Below, one piece after another: positions 26,451 to 34,287 of a DNA stretch of 64,000 nt; the first letter of the stretch is position 1; every line of letters starts with the position of its first letter. Below the pieces are notes generated by a model. It made no database searches and was not told where the DNA came from. It worked only from the letters and a program-made list of their open reading frames with translations. The position numbers and the translations under genes were made by a program. The DNA is taken from the NCBI GenBank assembly GCA_963813315.1, contig CAWEYO010000023.1:62001-126000 (forward strand), read 5' to 3'. This DNA comes from CAWEYO01 sp963813315. Lineage in GTDB: Bacteria > Pseudomonadota > Alphaproteobacteria > Rhizobiales > Rhizobiaceae.

Positions 26451-27068
26451 TTAGCGCGAGTAGAACTCGACGACCAGGTTCGGCTCCATCTGCACAGCGA
26501 ACGGAACATCGGAAAGGCCGGGAACACGGGCAAAGGTCGCGGTCATCTTATTATGGTCGGCTTCGATGTAATCCGGTACGTCGCGCTCGGCGAGTTGAAC
26601 GGCTTCAAGCACGCTCACGAGCTGCTTCGACTTCTCGCGAACCTCGACGAGGTCGCCCGGCTTGCAACGGTAGGAGCCGATATTGACGCGGCGGCCGTTC
26701 ACATTGACGTGGCCGTGATTGACAAACTGCCGGGCCGCGAAAATCGTCGGCACGAATTTGGCGCGGTAGACGATCGCGTCGAGGCGCGATTCCAGCAGTG
26801 CGATCAGGTTCTCCGAGGTGTCGCCCTTGCGGCGGTTCGCCTCTTCATAGGTCTTGCGGAACTGCTTTTCGGACACGTCGCCATAGTGTCCCTTCAGCTT
26901 CTGCTTGGCGCGCAGCTGCAGGCCGAAGTCGGACAGCTTGCCTTTGCGGCGCTGGCCATGCTGGCCCGGGCCATATTCGCGCCGGTTGACCGGCGACTTC
27001 GGACGGCCCCAGATGTTTTCACCGAGACGACGGTCGATTTTGTATTTCGCTGCTTCGCGCTTGCTCAT
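26451..27068 (-). CDS. rpsD: 30S ribosomal protein S4
   Basis: A 205-residue primary-binding ribosomal protein that nucleates 30S assembly on 16S rRNA. The N-terminal MSKREAAKYKIDRRLGENIW is the alphaproteobacterial form (no zinc cysteines). The S4 RNA-binding domain lies at about 95-155 (RLDAIVYRAKFVPTIFAARQ, FVNHGHVNVNGRRVN). It ends LVVEFYSR as expected. The ATG at 27068 matches the family start; an alternative lies five codons upstream. It is transcribed alone here, as in other rhizobia. Confidence 0.97.
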   Translation of the reverse strand: MSKREAAKYKIDRRLGENIWGRPKSPVNRREYGPGQHGQRRKGKLSDFGLQLRAKQKLKGHYGDVSEKQFRKTYEEANRRKGDTSENLIALLESRLDAIVYRAKFVPTIFAARQFVNHGHVNVNGRRVNIGSYRCKPGDLVEVREKSKQLVSVLEAVQLAERDVPDYIEADHNKMTATFARVPGLSDVPFAVQMEPNLVVEFYSR

Positions 27069-27396
27069 CGCATTCCCTTTCAAACAGATACACCCGGAAC
27101 CTCATGTTCCAAGTGAAGGAAACGCGCCCTCCTCTGGCCTCCGTTTTCGAGACCTGACAGGATTTTCCACGCACGCTTTGCGGAAAAACCCACGGGACAC
27201 GTCAAAATTTGCAGAACCAGGGGAGTGCCAAAGCAGCCTTCCTGGCCTTGCGGCATATAAAGGCAACACCGGGCGTTTCGGCCCGGTGCTGGCGTGGGCT
27301 CTAGAGGAAGGATGACGGCATGTCAAGAATTTCCGGAAGCGGACCGCCCTCGCGTCGCGCCCTGTCTTGAAGACGGCGGCGGTTTCCTGCCGGTAT
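27069..27396. other. 328-base spacer upstream of rpsD
   Basis: It contains the rpsD leader and promoter region and, at 27267-27288, a hairpin with stem CACCGGGC/GCCCGGTG. The open frames in it are short and do not look like protein. I see no RNA gene. Confidence 0.4.
27267..27288 (-). terminator. Hairpin downstream of the DUF3008 gene
   Basis: CACCGGGC and GCCCGGTG pair (8 bp) around the loop GTTTCG. Read on the minus strand, the stem is followed by TTGCCTTTATA, a mild T-rich stretch. It lies between the DUF3008 stop (27397) and rpsD, so it may end that transcript. Confidence 0.4.
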
Positions 27397-27585
27397 TTAC
27401 CCTTTCGATACGTGCTCCGGCTTGCCCTTGCGCTTGGTGGAAGCCATCTCGTCCAACTGCTTCTCGCTCATGGACTCGTACATTCCCTTCGCCGCGCCCT
27501 TGAGCTCGCTCTTTTTGGTGTCGCCGCGCTTGGCCGAGAGGGCCGCTCCCGCGGCTTTCTGCTGTGCTTTGGATTTGGCCGGCAT
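27397..27585 (-). CDS. DUF3008 family small protein
   Basis: A 62-residue, Lys/Ala-rich, soluble protein beginning MPAKSKAQQKAAGAALSAKR and ending in MASTKRKGKPEHVSKG, the typical form of DUF3008 proteins found across proteobacteria. The central KGAAKGMYESMSEKQLDEMA is amphipathic. No function is established. GGAGACATCC stands just upstream of the ATG. It lies between murI and rpsD on the same strand. Confidence 0.85.
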   Translation of the reverse strand: MPAKSKAQQKAAGAALSAKRGDTKKSELKGAAKGMYESMSEKQLDEMASTKRKGKPEHVSKG

Positions 27586-27649
27586 GGATGTCTCCTTGTT
27601 TGATGCTCGGGTCAAACGCGGAGCGCGCGAAGCGGTTCCTGCTGGCATT

Positions 27650-28459
27650 TCACGCTACTTTCAAGCCGAAGCCCTGCATCAGCCGGGCACTCGCGAAATC
27701 CGGCTTTCCGGAAGTGAAGATTGCGATATCCCTGCCGTAGTAGGACTCTGCTTCCCCGGAGATGCGGCCGTCACTTTTCAGCAGAGACAGTACCCGCCTC
27801 GCGATCGCTTCGGCGGGATCCAGCCAATCCACGGGCCAAGGCGCCAGCCGCCGGAAGATGTTGGCGAGAAACGGGTAATGCGTGCAGGCAAGCACGACGA
27901 TATCGGTGCGTTTGCTGCCCAACTCGACGAAGCAGGGAGCAATTTCAGTTTCCACCGCCGAGTCATCCAGCACCTCGCCCCGGATGTGTTGTTCAGCCAT
28001 GCGCGCCAGATTGCGGCTGCCGACAAGGCGCACGTGGCACTCGTTGGCGAAGGACTGGATAAGGTCGCGGGTATAGGCGCGCTTGACTGTTCCGGGGGTT
28101 GCCAGGACCGAAACAAGCCCGGAACGCGTACGCTCGGCGGCAGGCTTGATGGCGGGCACCGTCCCCACGAAAGGCACCTGCGGAAATGCCACGCGAAGAT
28201 CGCCTAGCGCAAGGGTCGAGGCTGTATTGCAGGGAATAACCGCGATTTCGGGCCTGTAGGAGCGAAGCAGTCTGTCGAAAAGATCGATGATACGGAGCTT
28301 CAGCGCCTCCTCTTCCCAATCGCCATAGGGAAATCCGGCATCATCCGCGACGTATACGAAACGGCGGTCCGGCATCAGCACGCGCGCCTCCCGCAGAACC
28401 GTCAGGCCCCCGATGCCGGAATCGAACATCAGGATGGGGCGCTCAGTCACGATCGCCAT
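27650..28459 (-). CDS. murI: Glutamate racemase
   Basis: A 269-residue cofactor-independent racemase making D-glutamate for peptidoglycan. The two catalytic cysteines are in NTAST (IPCNTAST, about residue 77) and ACTHYPF (about 190); FDSGIGGLTVLR is the N-terminal substrate motif and GFPYGDW follows. The start at 28459 overlaps the 3' end of trmJ by 17 bases, so translation is probably coupled. Length is normal. Confidence 0.95.
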   Translation of the reverse strand: MAIVTERPILMFDSGIGGLTVLREARVLMPDRRFVYVADDAGFPYGDWEEEALKLRIIDLFDRLLRSYRPEIAVIPCNTASTLALGDLRVAFPQVPFVGTVPAIKPAAERTRSGLVSVLATPGTVKRAYTRDLIQSFANECHVRLVGSRNLARMAEQHIRGEVLDDSAVETEIAPCFVELGSKRTDIVVLACTHYPFLANIFRRLAPWPVDWLDPAEAIARRVLSLLKSDGRISGEAESYYGRDIAIFTSGKPDFASARLMQGFGLKVA

Positions 28460-29306
28460 CCCTGCCCCTTGCAGTCTGCTTTTCCGTTTTCATGGCCCGA
28501 TCGACCTCGGCTTTCCGCTCCGGATAGCCAGAGCCGCGCGGCTGTTTAGGCGAAAAATAGTCGAGCGACGCCACCACCCCCCGCAGCACCTTGATCTCGG
28601 CTTCGGCAAAGCCCGCACGCGTCAGCACCGCGCGCAAATTATCCACCATTCTGGGCTTCTTCGTAACCGGCCTGAAATAGCCGCGGGCATCGAGCGCCGC
28701 CTCCAGGTGCGATAACAGGCCGAAAAGCTGTTCCTTCGGCGCCGGCTTCAGGTCCGGCCCGGAGAAAGCGGTATCTGTTTCGGCTTCCAGTCCTGACTTC
28801 ATCCATTCGTACGACATCAGAAGGACGGCCTGGGCAATGTTGAGAGAAGCGAAAGCCGGGTTCACGGGAAATGTGACGATCTCGTCCGCAAGGCTCACCT
28901 CGTCGTTGCTGAGCCCGAATCGCTCGCGGCCGAACAGGATGCCCGTTGCCTCGCCCGCCAAGGCGCGGCTCCGCAAGCTTCTCGCCGCCTCGACCGGCCC
29001 GCGCACCGGCTTGAAACCATCGCGTTCCCGTGCCGTCGTTGCGAAGACGAAGTTCAGATCGGCAATGGCCACATCAAGCGTGTCGAACACCGCCGCGCCG
29101 TCGATGACGTGATCGGCCTTGCTCGCCGCCGCGCGCGCCTTCTCGTTCGGCCATCCGTCCCTCGGGCTGACGAGCCGCAGCCGCGACAGGCCGAAATTCG
29201 CCATTGCCCGCGCCACCATGCCGATATTTTCGCCGAGCTGTGGCTCCACGAGGATGACAACGGGTCCCTCGCCAGTGCGGACTTCCCCGCTCGCCTTGTC
29301 TGCCAT
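28443..29306 (-). CDS. trmJ: tRNA (cytidine/uridine-2'-O-)-methyltransferase TrmJ-type
   Basis: A 287-residue SPOUT methyltransferase that methylates the 2'-OH of nucleotide 32 in tRNA anticodon loops. Motif 1: VEPQLGENIGMVARAMANFG; motif 2: ILFGRERFGLSNDEV; motif 3: FASLNIAQAVLLMSYEW, which together form the SAM-binding knot. The C-terminal part (about 165-287) is basic and helical. MADKASGEVRTGEG at 29306 is the chosen start. It is followed by murI with a 17-base overlap and is divergent from the TfoX-like gene. Confidence 0.92.
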   Translation of the reverse strand: MADKASGEVRTGEGPVVILVEPQLGENIGMVARAMANFGLSRLRLVSPRDGWPNEKARAAASKADHVIDGAAVFDTLDVAIADLNFVFATTARERDGFKPVRGPVEAARSLRSRALAGEATGILFGRERFGLSNDEVSLADEIVTFPVNPAFASLNIAQAVLLMSYEWMKSGLEAETDTAFSGPDLKPAPKEQLFGLLSHLEAALDARGYFRPVTKKPRMVDNLRAVLTRAGFAEAEIKVLRGVVASLDYFSPKQPRGSGYPERKAEVDRAMKTEKQTARGRDGDRD

Positions 29307-29384
29307 TCGGTCCGGCCTTCGATTGCGCCTTTCGCGTGTCCCTGACATATTCGTCGCGGAAAATGAAGCTTTGGCAAAGAATGG

Positions 29385-29720
29385 ATGATGGCAAGCGACC
29401 TGGCTGACCGGATTCGCGCCGAGATCGGCGACGACCCGAATATTGGGGAAATCCGCATGTTTGGCGGCACCTGCTTCACCCTGAATGGAAACATGCTCTG
29501 CGGCACGATGAAAGGCGGCGATCTGCTGGTTCGCGTAGGCGAAGATCAGGACGCGGCTGCGCTTGCCCAGCCCGGCGCATCACGCATGAATTTCACCGGA
29601 CGTGAGATGAAGGGCTACGTTATCGTCTCCGCCGACGGCGTTGACGACCGGGCCCTGAAGAACTGGATCGCCATGGCATCCGCCTTTGTCGGCCCAATGC
29701 CGCCAAAGAAAAAGAAATAG
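29385..29720 (+). CDS. TfoX/Sxy family N-terminal domain protein
   Basis: A 110-111-residue protein made of a single TfoX N-terminal domain (IRMFGGTCFTLNGNMLCGTM, LVRVGEDQDAAAL, MKGYVIVSADGVDD), with a short lysine tail PPKKKK. Full Sxy regulators also have a C-terminal domain, absent here. Stand-alone versions are common in alphaproteobacteria and their role is unknown; a competence function should not be assumed. Two adjacent ATG codons at 29385 and 29388 could start it. Confidence 0.87.
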   Translation: MMASDLADRIRAEIGDDPNIGEIRMFGGTCFTLNGNMLCGTMKGGDLLVRVGEDQDAAALAQPGASRMNFTGREMKGYVIVSADGVDDRALKNWIAMASAFVGPMPPKKKK

Positions 29721-29885
29721 GCAAGGTGCGGGTCGGGACAGGTATTGTGAGGCTTTCCTACAGCCTCCGAATGCCGGCCCGGCTAGGCTTTGCCTCTACG
29801 GCGCCCGGTGCTATAGGGGCCGCAACTCCTGATACGAACTCTTCAGGGACGATTTGTCCCGCATCCGGGAAACGAGGCATTTCTG

Positions 29886-31100
29886 ATGGCGAAGATCAAG
29901 GTGGAAAATCCGGTCGTCGAACTCGATGGCGACGAGATGACCAGGATTATCTGGCGGTTCATCAAGGAAAAGCTCGTCCACCCCTATCTCGACATCGACC
30001 TCAGATATTTCGACCTCGGCATCGAACATCGCGACCAAACCAATGACCAGGTCACGGTCGACGCGGCCAACGCGATCAAGACATACGGTGTCGGCGTAAA
30101 GTGCGCGACAATCACGCCGGACGAGCAGCGGGTAGAGGAATTCTCGCTGAAGAAGATGTGGAAGTCGCCCAACGGCACGATCCGCAATATTCTGGGCGGC
30201 GTCATTTTCCGCGAGCCGATCATCTGCAAGAACGTGCCGCGCCTCGTGCCCGGTTGGACGAAACCGATCATCGTCGGTCGCCATGCCTTCGGCGATCAGT
30301 ATCGCGCAACAGACTTCAAGTTTCCGGGCAAGGGTAAGCTTACGATCAAGTTCGTCGGCGAGGATGGCCAGGTGATCGAGCACGAAGTGTTCGACGCGCC
30401 CTCCTCCGGCGTCGCGATGGCCATGTACAATTTGGATGACTCGATCCGGGATTTCGCGCGCGCTTCCCTCAACTACGGCCTGCAGCGTGGCTATCCGGTT
30501 TATCTTTCCACCAAGAATACCATTCTCAAGGCCTATGACGGCCGCTTCAAGGACTTATTTCAGGAAGTCTACGAAGGTGAGTTCGAGGCAAGTTTCAAGG
30601 AAAGGAAGCTCTGGTACGAGCACCGCTTGATTGACGACATGGTGGCCTCCAGCCTGAAGTGGTCGGGCGGTTATGTGTGGGCCTGCAAGAACTATGACGG
30701 CGACGTGCAGTCCGACACGGTGGCGCAGGGGTTCGGTTCGCTCGGCCTGATGACTTCGGTGCTGATGACGCCGGATGGGCAGACAGTGGAAGCCGAGGCT
30801 GCGCACGGCACCGTGACCCGCCACTACCGGCAGCACCAGATGGGCGAGGAAACCTCGACCAATTCGATCGCCTCGATCTTCGCCTGGACTCGCGGCCTGG
30901 CGCACCGGGCCAAGCTTGACGGCAACGCCGAATTGAAGAAATTCGCCGACACGCTGGAGCGGGTCTGCGTCCACACGGTCGAGTCAGGCTACATGACCAA
31001 GGATCTGGCGCTGCTCATCGGTGCCGATCAACCCTGGCTGTCTACCACCGGCTTCCTCGATAAGATCGACGAGAACCTGCAAAAGGCGATGGCGGCCTAG
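29886..31100 (+). CDS. icd: NADP-dependent isocitrate dehydrogenase
   Basis: A 404-residue dimeric enzyme of the eukaryote-like IDH subfamily, converting isocitrate to 2-oxoglutarate and CO2 with NADP in the TCA cycle. Motifs: VELDGDEMTRIIW at the N-terminus, SPNGTIRNILGGVIFREPI (substrate serine and arginines), RHAFGDQYRATDF, and YDGDVQSDTVAQGFGSLG near the metal-binding aspartates; EAAHGTVTRHYR gives NADP specificity. The length is typical for the alphaproteobacterial form. GAGGCATTTCTG precedes the ATG. Confidence 0.97.
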   Translation: MAKIKVENPVVELDGDEMTRIIWRFIKEKLVHPYLDIDLRYFDLGIEHRDQTNDQVTVDAANAIKTYGVGVKCATITPDEQRVEEFSLKKMWKSPNGTIRNILGGVIFREPIICKNVPRLVPGWTKPIIVGRHAFGDQYRATDFKFPGKGKLTIKFVGEDGQVIEHEVFDAPSSGVAMAMYNLDDSIRDFARASLNYGLQRGYPVYLSTKNTILKAYDGRFKDLFQEVYEGEFEASFKERKLWYEHRLIDDMVASSLKWSGGYVWACKNYDGDVQSDTVAQGFGSLGLMTSVLMTPDGQTVEAEAAHGTVTRHYRQHQMGEETSTNSIASIFAWTRGLAHRAKLDGNAELKKFADTLERVCVHTVESGYMTKDLALLIGADQPWLSTTGFLDKIDENLQKAMAA

Positions 31101-31119
31101 GTCCTGAACCAGAGAGGGG

Positions 31120-31390
31120 TGTTCCGCTCAGGGGTGACGAAGAGACGGACGCCGCCGCCAACCGCTGTCGCTTGTGATTGCCGAAGCCCTCCCCGCATCG
31201 TCGTCCTCGGGCTTGAGCCCCTAGGACCCATGCCGGAACACTCATCTTGGGCGACGCGGTCGAGAGTATGGCTCGCCGCGCACCGCTGCCACGCCAGGCA
31301 TGGATCCCAGGGTCTGCGCCTTCGCTGCGCTTCTGCTCCGCCCTGGGATGACGAAGAGAGTGGGACAAGGCAAACGCTGCCGCCAAATCG
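31120..31390. repeat. Family A composite repeat, copy 4
   Basis: It fills the icd-hspQ spacer. GCTTGAGCCCCTAGGACC (near 31211) and ATCCCAGGGTCTGCGCC (about 31304) with CGCCCTGGGATGACG (about 31340) match copies 1-3. The same sub-blocks appear in an orientation opposite to copy 1. No gene is visible. Confidence 0.7.
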
Positions 31391-31428
31391 TTAACCGGAT
31401 TCGGAGCCCTGATCACGAACGCACGGGA

Positions 31429-31458
31429 TTGAATTGATAGGCCGGCTGGTCCAAATAT
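31429..31458 (+). promoter_or_regulatory. Candidate heat-shock (RpoH-type) promoter of hspQ
   Basis: TTGAA (31429-31433), a 17-base spacer, and CCAAATAT (31451-31458) resemble the alphaproteobacterial RpoH pattern of a TTGAA-type -35 and a C-rich/TAT -10. It ends 15 bases before the hspQ start. The gene's predicted role supports the reading, but no transcription data are available. Confidence 0.35.
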
Positions 31459-31473
31459 CGCAAGAGGTTGGAA

Positions 31474-31806
31474 ATGAACGACATGAAGACCGCGAAATTT
31501 CGGATCGGCCAAGTTGTCCGCCATAGGCTGTTCCCGTTCCGGGGCGTCATTTTCGACGTCGACCCGCAGTTCAACAACACCGAGGAATGGTATCAGTCGA
31601 TCCCGGTTCAGGTCCGACCACGGAAGGACCAGCCTTTCTATCACCTGCTGGCGGAAAACGGGGAGACGGAATATATCGCCTACGTGTCGGAGCAGAACCT
31701 GCTTGAGGATTTGTCGGGCGAGCCGGTTAGACACCCGCAACTTCGCGAAATGTTCGACAAGGCACCCGACGGCACCTACGCGCCTAAGCAACGGCGCCGC
31801 CATTGA
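31474..31806 (+). CDS. hspQ: Heat shock protein HspQ
   Basis: A 110-residue hemimethylated-DNA-binding/YccV-like fold protein. Typical segments: AKFRIGQVVRHRLFPFRGVI, DVDPQFNNTEEWY, QPFYHLLAEN and YIAYVSEQNLL. In enterobacteria HspQ is a specificity-enhancing factor of Lon and is heat induced. The ATG at 31474 has GAGG six bases upstream; ATG 31483 is a possible alternative. It converges on the ABC exporter gene with only seven bases between stop codons. Confidence 0.9.
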   Translation: MNDMKTAKFRIGQVVRHRLFPFRGVIFDVDPQFNNTEEWYQSIPVQVRPRKDQPFYHLLAENGETEYIAYVSEQNLLEDLSGEPVRHPQLREMFDKAPDGTYAPKQRRRH

Positions 31807-31813
31807 GCGACAT

Positions 31814-33697
31814 CTAAGCCCTCTCTGTCCGGAGGGGGACAAGCACGTCCAGATCTTCTGCCTCGCGGGCGATGCGCAGCCGCTCCTCGGCCTCGGTCGC
31901 TTCGCGCTGGCGATCCCACATGGCTGCGTAGAGGCCGTGCATGCGCAGGAGATGAATATGCGTCCCTCGCTCCGCAATCTGCCCGTCCTTCACGACGATG
32001 ATCTCGTCGGCCGAGATAACAGTCGACAAGCGGTGGGCAATCACAATGGTCGTCCGGCCCCGGCTCACCAGATCGAGCGCGGCCTGGATTTCCTGCTCGG
32101 TCTGCGTGTCGAGTGCTGACGTCGCCTCATCCAGCATAAGAATCGGCGGCGCCTTGAGTATCGTGCGCGCGATCGCGACCCGCTGCTTCTCGCCCCCCGA
32201 AAGCTTCAGCCCCCGTTCTCCGACCATGGACTTGTAGCCGGCCGGCAAGCTCTGGATGAAGCCGGCGATCTGCGCAAGTTCGGCTGCTCTGCAGACTTCG
32301 TCGTCGGTCGCATCGGGGCGGCCATAGCGGATGTTGTAGGCAATCGTGTCGTTGAAGAGAACCGTGTCCTGCGGAACCATCCCGATCGCCGCGCGCAGGC
32401 TTTCCTGCGTGACATCGCGAACGTCCTGCCCGTCTATCAGGATGGAGCCCTCCTGGATTTCGTAAAAGCGGAACAACAGCCGCGAGACCGTCGACTTGCC
32501 TGCGCCCGAGGGTCCCACGATGGCGACCGTCCGGCCGGCTGGCACCTTGAAGCTCACCCCCTTCAGGATCGGCCGGTCCGCATCATAGGCAAAATGCACG
32601 TCGCGGAACTCGACCGTTCCGTCGCGGACCTCAAGCGGTTTCGCGTCGGGACGGTCTACGACCTCCGGCGGTACGTCCAGGAGGTCGAACATCTGTTCGA
32701 TATCGGTGAGGCCCTGGCGGATTTCGCGGTAGATGAAGCCGATGAAATTGAGCGGCACTGAAAGTTGCATCAACATGGCATTGATGAAGACGAAGTCGCC
32801 GATCGATTGGGTGCCGGCCATAACCTCGCGAGCCGACATCCACATCGTGATGGTCATGCCGACGCCGAAGATCAGCCCCTGCCCGAAGTTCAGCCAGCCG
32901 AGCGAGGTCCACGTTTTCGTCGCGGCGATCTCGTAACGCGCCATGGAACGGTCGAAGCGCTGGGCCTCCATCCGCTCATTGTTGAAATATTTGACGGTTT
33001 CGAAATTCAGAAGCGAGTTGATCGCCTTGGTGTTGGCGTCGGTGTCGGAACTGTTCATCTCGCGGCGAATGGAAATTCGCCAGTTGCTCGCCCGGACGGT
33101 GAACCACGTATAGAGCCACACCGTCGCAGCGACGACTACAACGTAGAGCCAGCCATAAGCGACGGCAAAAATGACCGCTGTCAGCGCGAATTCCAGTACC
33201 GTCGGCGCGGTGTTCAGGATCGTGAAGCGGACGATGGTCTCGATGCCTTTCGTGCCGCGCTCGATGATGCGTGAGAGCCCACCGGTCCGCCGCTCCAGGT
33301 GGAAACGCAGCGACAGATTGTGCATGTGCACGAAGGTCTTGTATGCAAGCTGGCGAACCGCATGCTGGCCGACCCGCGCAAAAAGCGCGTCGCGCAGCTG
33401 GTTGAACCCCCACTGGACGATGCGCAGCACGTTGTAGGCGACCACCAGCATGACGGGCGCGAGCAGGAAGGCCGGCAGCGGCGGCGGCGACCTGAAATCG
33501 TTCGCCAGCGCGTCGGTCGCCCATTTGAAGAAATAGGGCACGCCCACCAGCGTCAGTTTCGCGACCACAAGGAAGATCGTCGCCCAAACGACGCGGAGCT
33601 TGAGATCGGCGCGGTCGGCCGGCCACATATACGGCCAGAGATTGCGCAGGGTTGTCAGTGTCGAGCCGGATTCGGCAGTGACGGTTTTTTTGGTCAA
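31814..33697 (-). CDS. Atm1-type ABC exporter (fused permease-ATPase)
   Basis: A 627-residue half-transporter. The N-terminal membrane domain (about 20-330) has six helices and the Atm1-typical RALSRIIERGTKGI-like loop (here RTGGLSRIIERGTKGIETI) and LNFETVKYFNNE. The ATPase domain has Walker A GPSGAGKS, signature LSGGEKQRVAIARTIL, Walker B PILMLDEATSALD and H-loop AHRLSTV. Atm1/HMT1-type exporters move glutathione-linked sulfur or heavy-metal species; NaAtm1 of Novosphingobium is an example. The ArsR gene lies 42 bases upstream on the same strand, which suggests metal-controlled expression. Confidence 0.92.
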   Translation of the reverse strand: MTKKTVTAESGSTLTTLRNLWPYMWPADRADLKLRVVWATIFLVVAKLTLVGVPYFFKWATDALANDFRSPPPLPAFLLAPVMLVVAYNVLRIVQWGFNQLRDALFARVGQHAVRQLAYKTFVHMHNLSLRFHLERRTGGLSRIIERGTKGIETIVRFTILNTAPTVLEFALTAVIFAVAYGWLYVVVVAATVWLYTWFTVRASNWRISIRREMNSSDTDANTKAINSLLNFETVKYFNNERMEAQRFDRSMARYEIAATKTWTSLGWLNFGQGLIFGVGMTITMWMSAREVMAGTQSIGDFVFINAMLMQLSVPLNFIGFIYREIRQGLTDIEQMFDLLDVPPEVVDRPDAKPLEVRDGTVEFRDVHFAYDADRPILKGVSFKVPAGRTVAIVGPSGAGKSTVSRLLFRFYEIQEGSILIDGQDVRDVTQESLRAAIGMVPQDTVLFNDTIAYNIRYGRPDATDDEVCRAAELAQIAGFIQSLPAGYKSMVGERGLKLSGGEKQRVAIARTILKAPPILMLDEATSALDTQTEQEIQAALDLVSRGRTTIVIAHRLSTVISADEIIVVKDGQIAERGTHIHLLRMHGLYAAMWDRQREATEAEERLRIAREAEDLDVLVPLRTERA

Positions 33698-33739
33698 GAT
33701 ATCGGGTCCGATGCTCTAATATGACGTTCCGTTCGGACC

Positions 33740-34072
33740 TCAAGAGGTTCCGCAACAGGAATCCAGAAGTGCCGTGACGGAAACGGAGAGGCCCGCCAGA
33801 GCCTGTCTGTCCAGTTCGTAGCGTGAGCGCTGTCTTTCCGGGGCAAAGCGCACAAGACCGGCTTCAACCAGAATTTTCAGATGCTGCGAAACGGTCGACT
33901 GCGCAAGATCGAGATGGCCGACCACGTCCTTGCAGCAACAGCATGTGCTTCCCGCCAGGTAGCGCAGAATCTCGATACGCGCAGGATGCGCAAGCGCGGC
34001 CAGCTTCGGAGCCAGGCTTGTGGCCGGCTGCCCTTTGCGACAGTCCGATTGCTGGTGTTCATCCAATTTCAT
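33740..34072 (-). CDS. ArsR/SmtB family metalloregulator
   Basis: A 110-residue winged-helix repressor. LAALAHPARIEILRYLA and the recognition helix DLAQSTVSQHLKILVEAGLV are clear. Four consecutive cysteines (44-47, STCCCCKDV) lie at the start of the helix-turn-helix region and a Cys pair (107-108, DSCCG) near the C-terminus; such thiols bind As(III), Sb(III) or soft metals. It precedes the Atm1-type exporter by 42 bases on the same strand. A perfect palindrome covers its start codon and predicted -10 element, so autoregulation is likely. The effector is not proven. Confidence 0.92.
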   Translation of the reverse strand: MKLDEHQQSDCRKGQPATSLAPKLAALAHPARIEILRYLAGSTCCCCKDVVGHLDLAQSTVSQHLKILVEAGLVRFAPERQRSRYELDRQALAGLSVSVTALLDSCCGTS

Positions 34073-34110
34073 CGTCTATCGTCGATAGACGATGAAAGCA
34101 ACGAATGCAA
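34070..34110 (-). promoter_or_regulatory. arsR promoter and 25-base palindromic operator
   Basis: The arms CATCGTCTATCG and CGATAGACGATG (34070-34094) are perfectly inverted around one central base. On the minus strand TTGCAT (34105-34110) and TATCGA (34082-34087) are spaced 17 bases, giving a good promoter whose -10 lies in the palindrome. The predicted start of transcription is within a few bases of the arsR ATG (34072), so the mRNA may be leaderless; no ribosome binding site is visible. A symmetric site of this kind is what ArsR dimers bind. Confidence 0.6.
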
Positions 34111-34114
34111 CAGC

Positions 34115-34190
34115 CTAGTGTGGTGGATTTGGAGTTCCTGTTATTTCCATGGCATCCGCGTTCTCAGAACTTCAAATCCGTAAACCACAC
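34115..34190. repeat. MITE-like inverted repeat, element 1
   Basis: It begins CTAGTGTGGTGGATTTGGAG and ends with a near complement (CTTCAAATCCGTAAACCACAC). Its 76 bases fold into one imperfect long hairpin. It lies directly upstream of the arsR promoter and next to a related element at 34207-34282. Confidence 0.6.
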
Positions 34191-34206
34191 GAGATTCAAT
34201 AAGTTG

Positions 34207-34282
34207 CTAGTGTGGCTTTGAATCCGAAATTCGATTCGAGCCTCGCTCCAAGGTAATACGAATTTCGGATTCGCCACACTGG
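34207..34282. repeat. MITE-like inverted repeat, element 2
   Basis: It begins CTAGTGTGGCTTTGAATCCG and ends CGAATTTCGGATTCGCCACA plus CTGG; the arms pair over about 20 bases. It shares the CTAGTGTGG end and the 76-base length with element 1, and ends six bases before the LysM stop codon. Confidence 0.65.
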
Positions 34283-34287
34283 CGACG

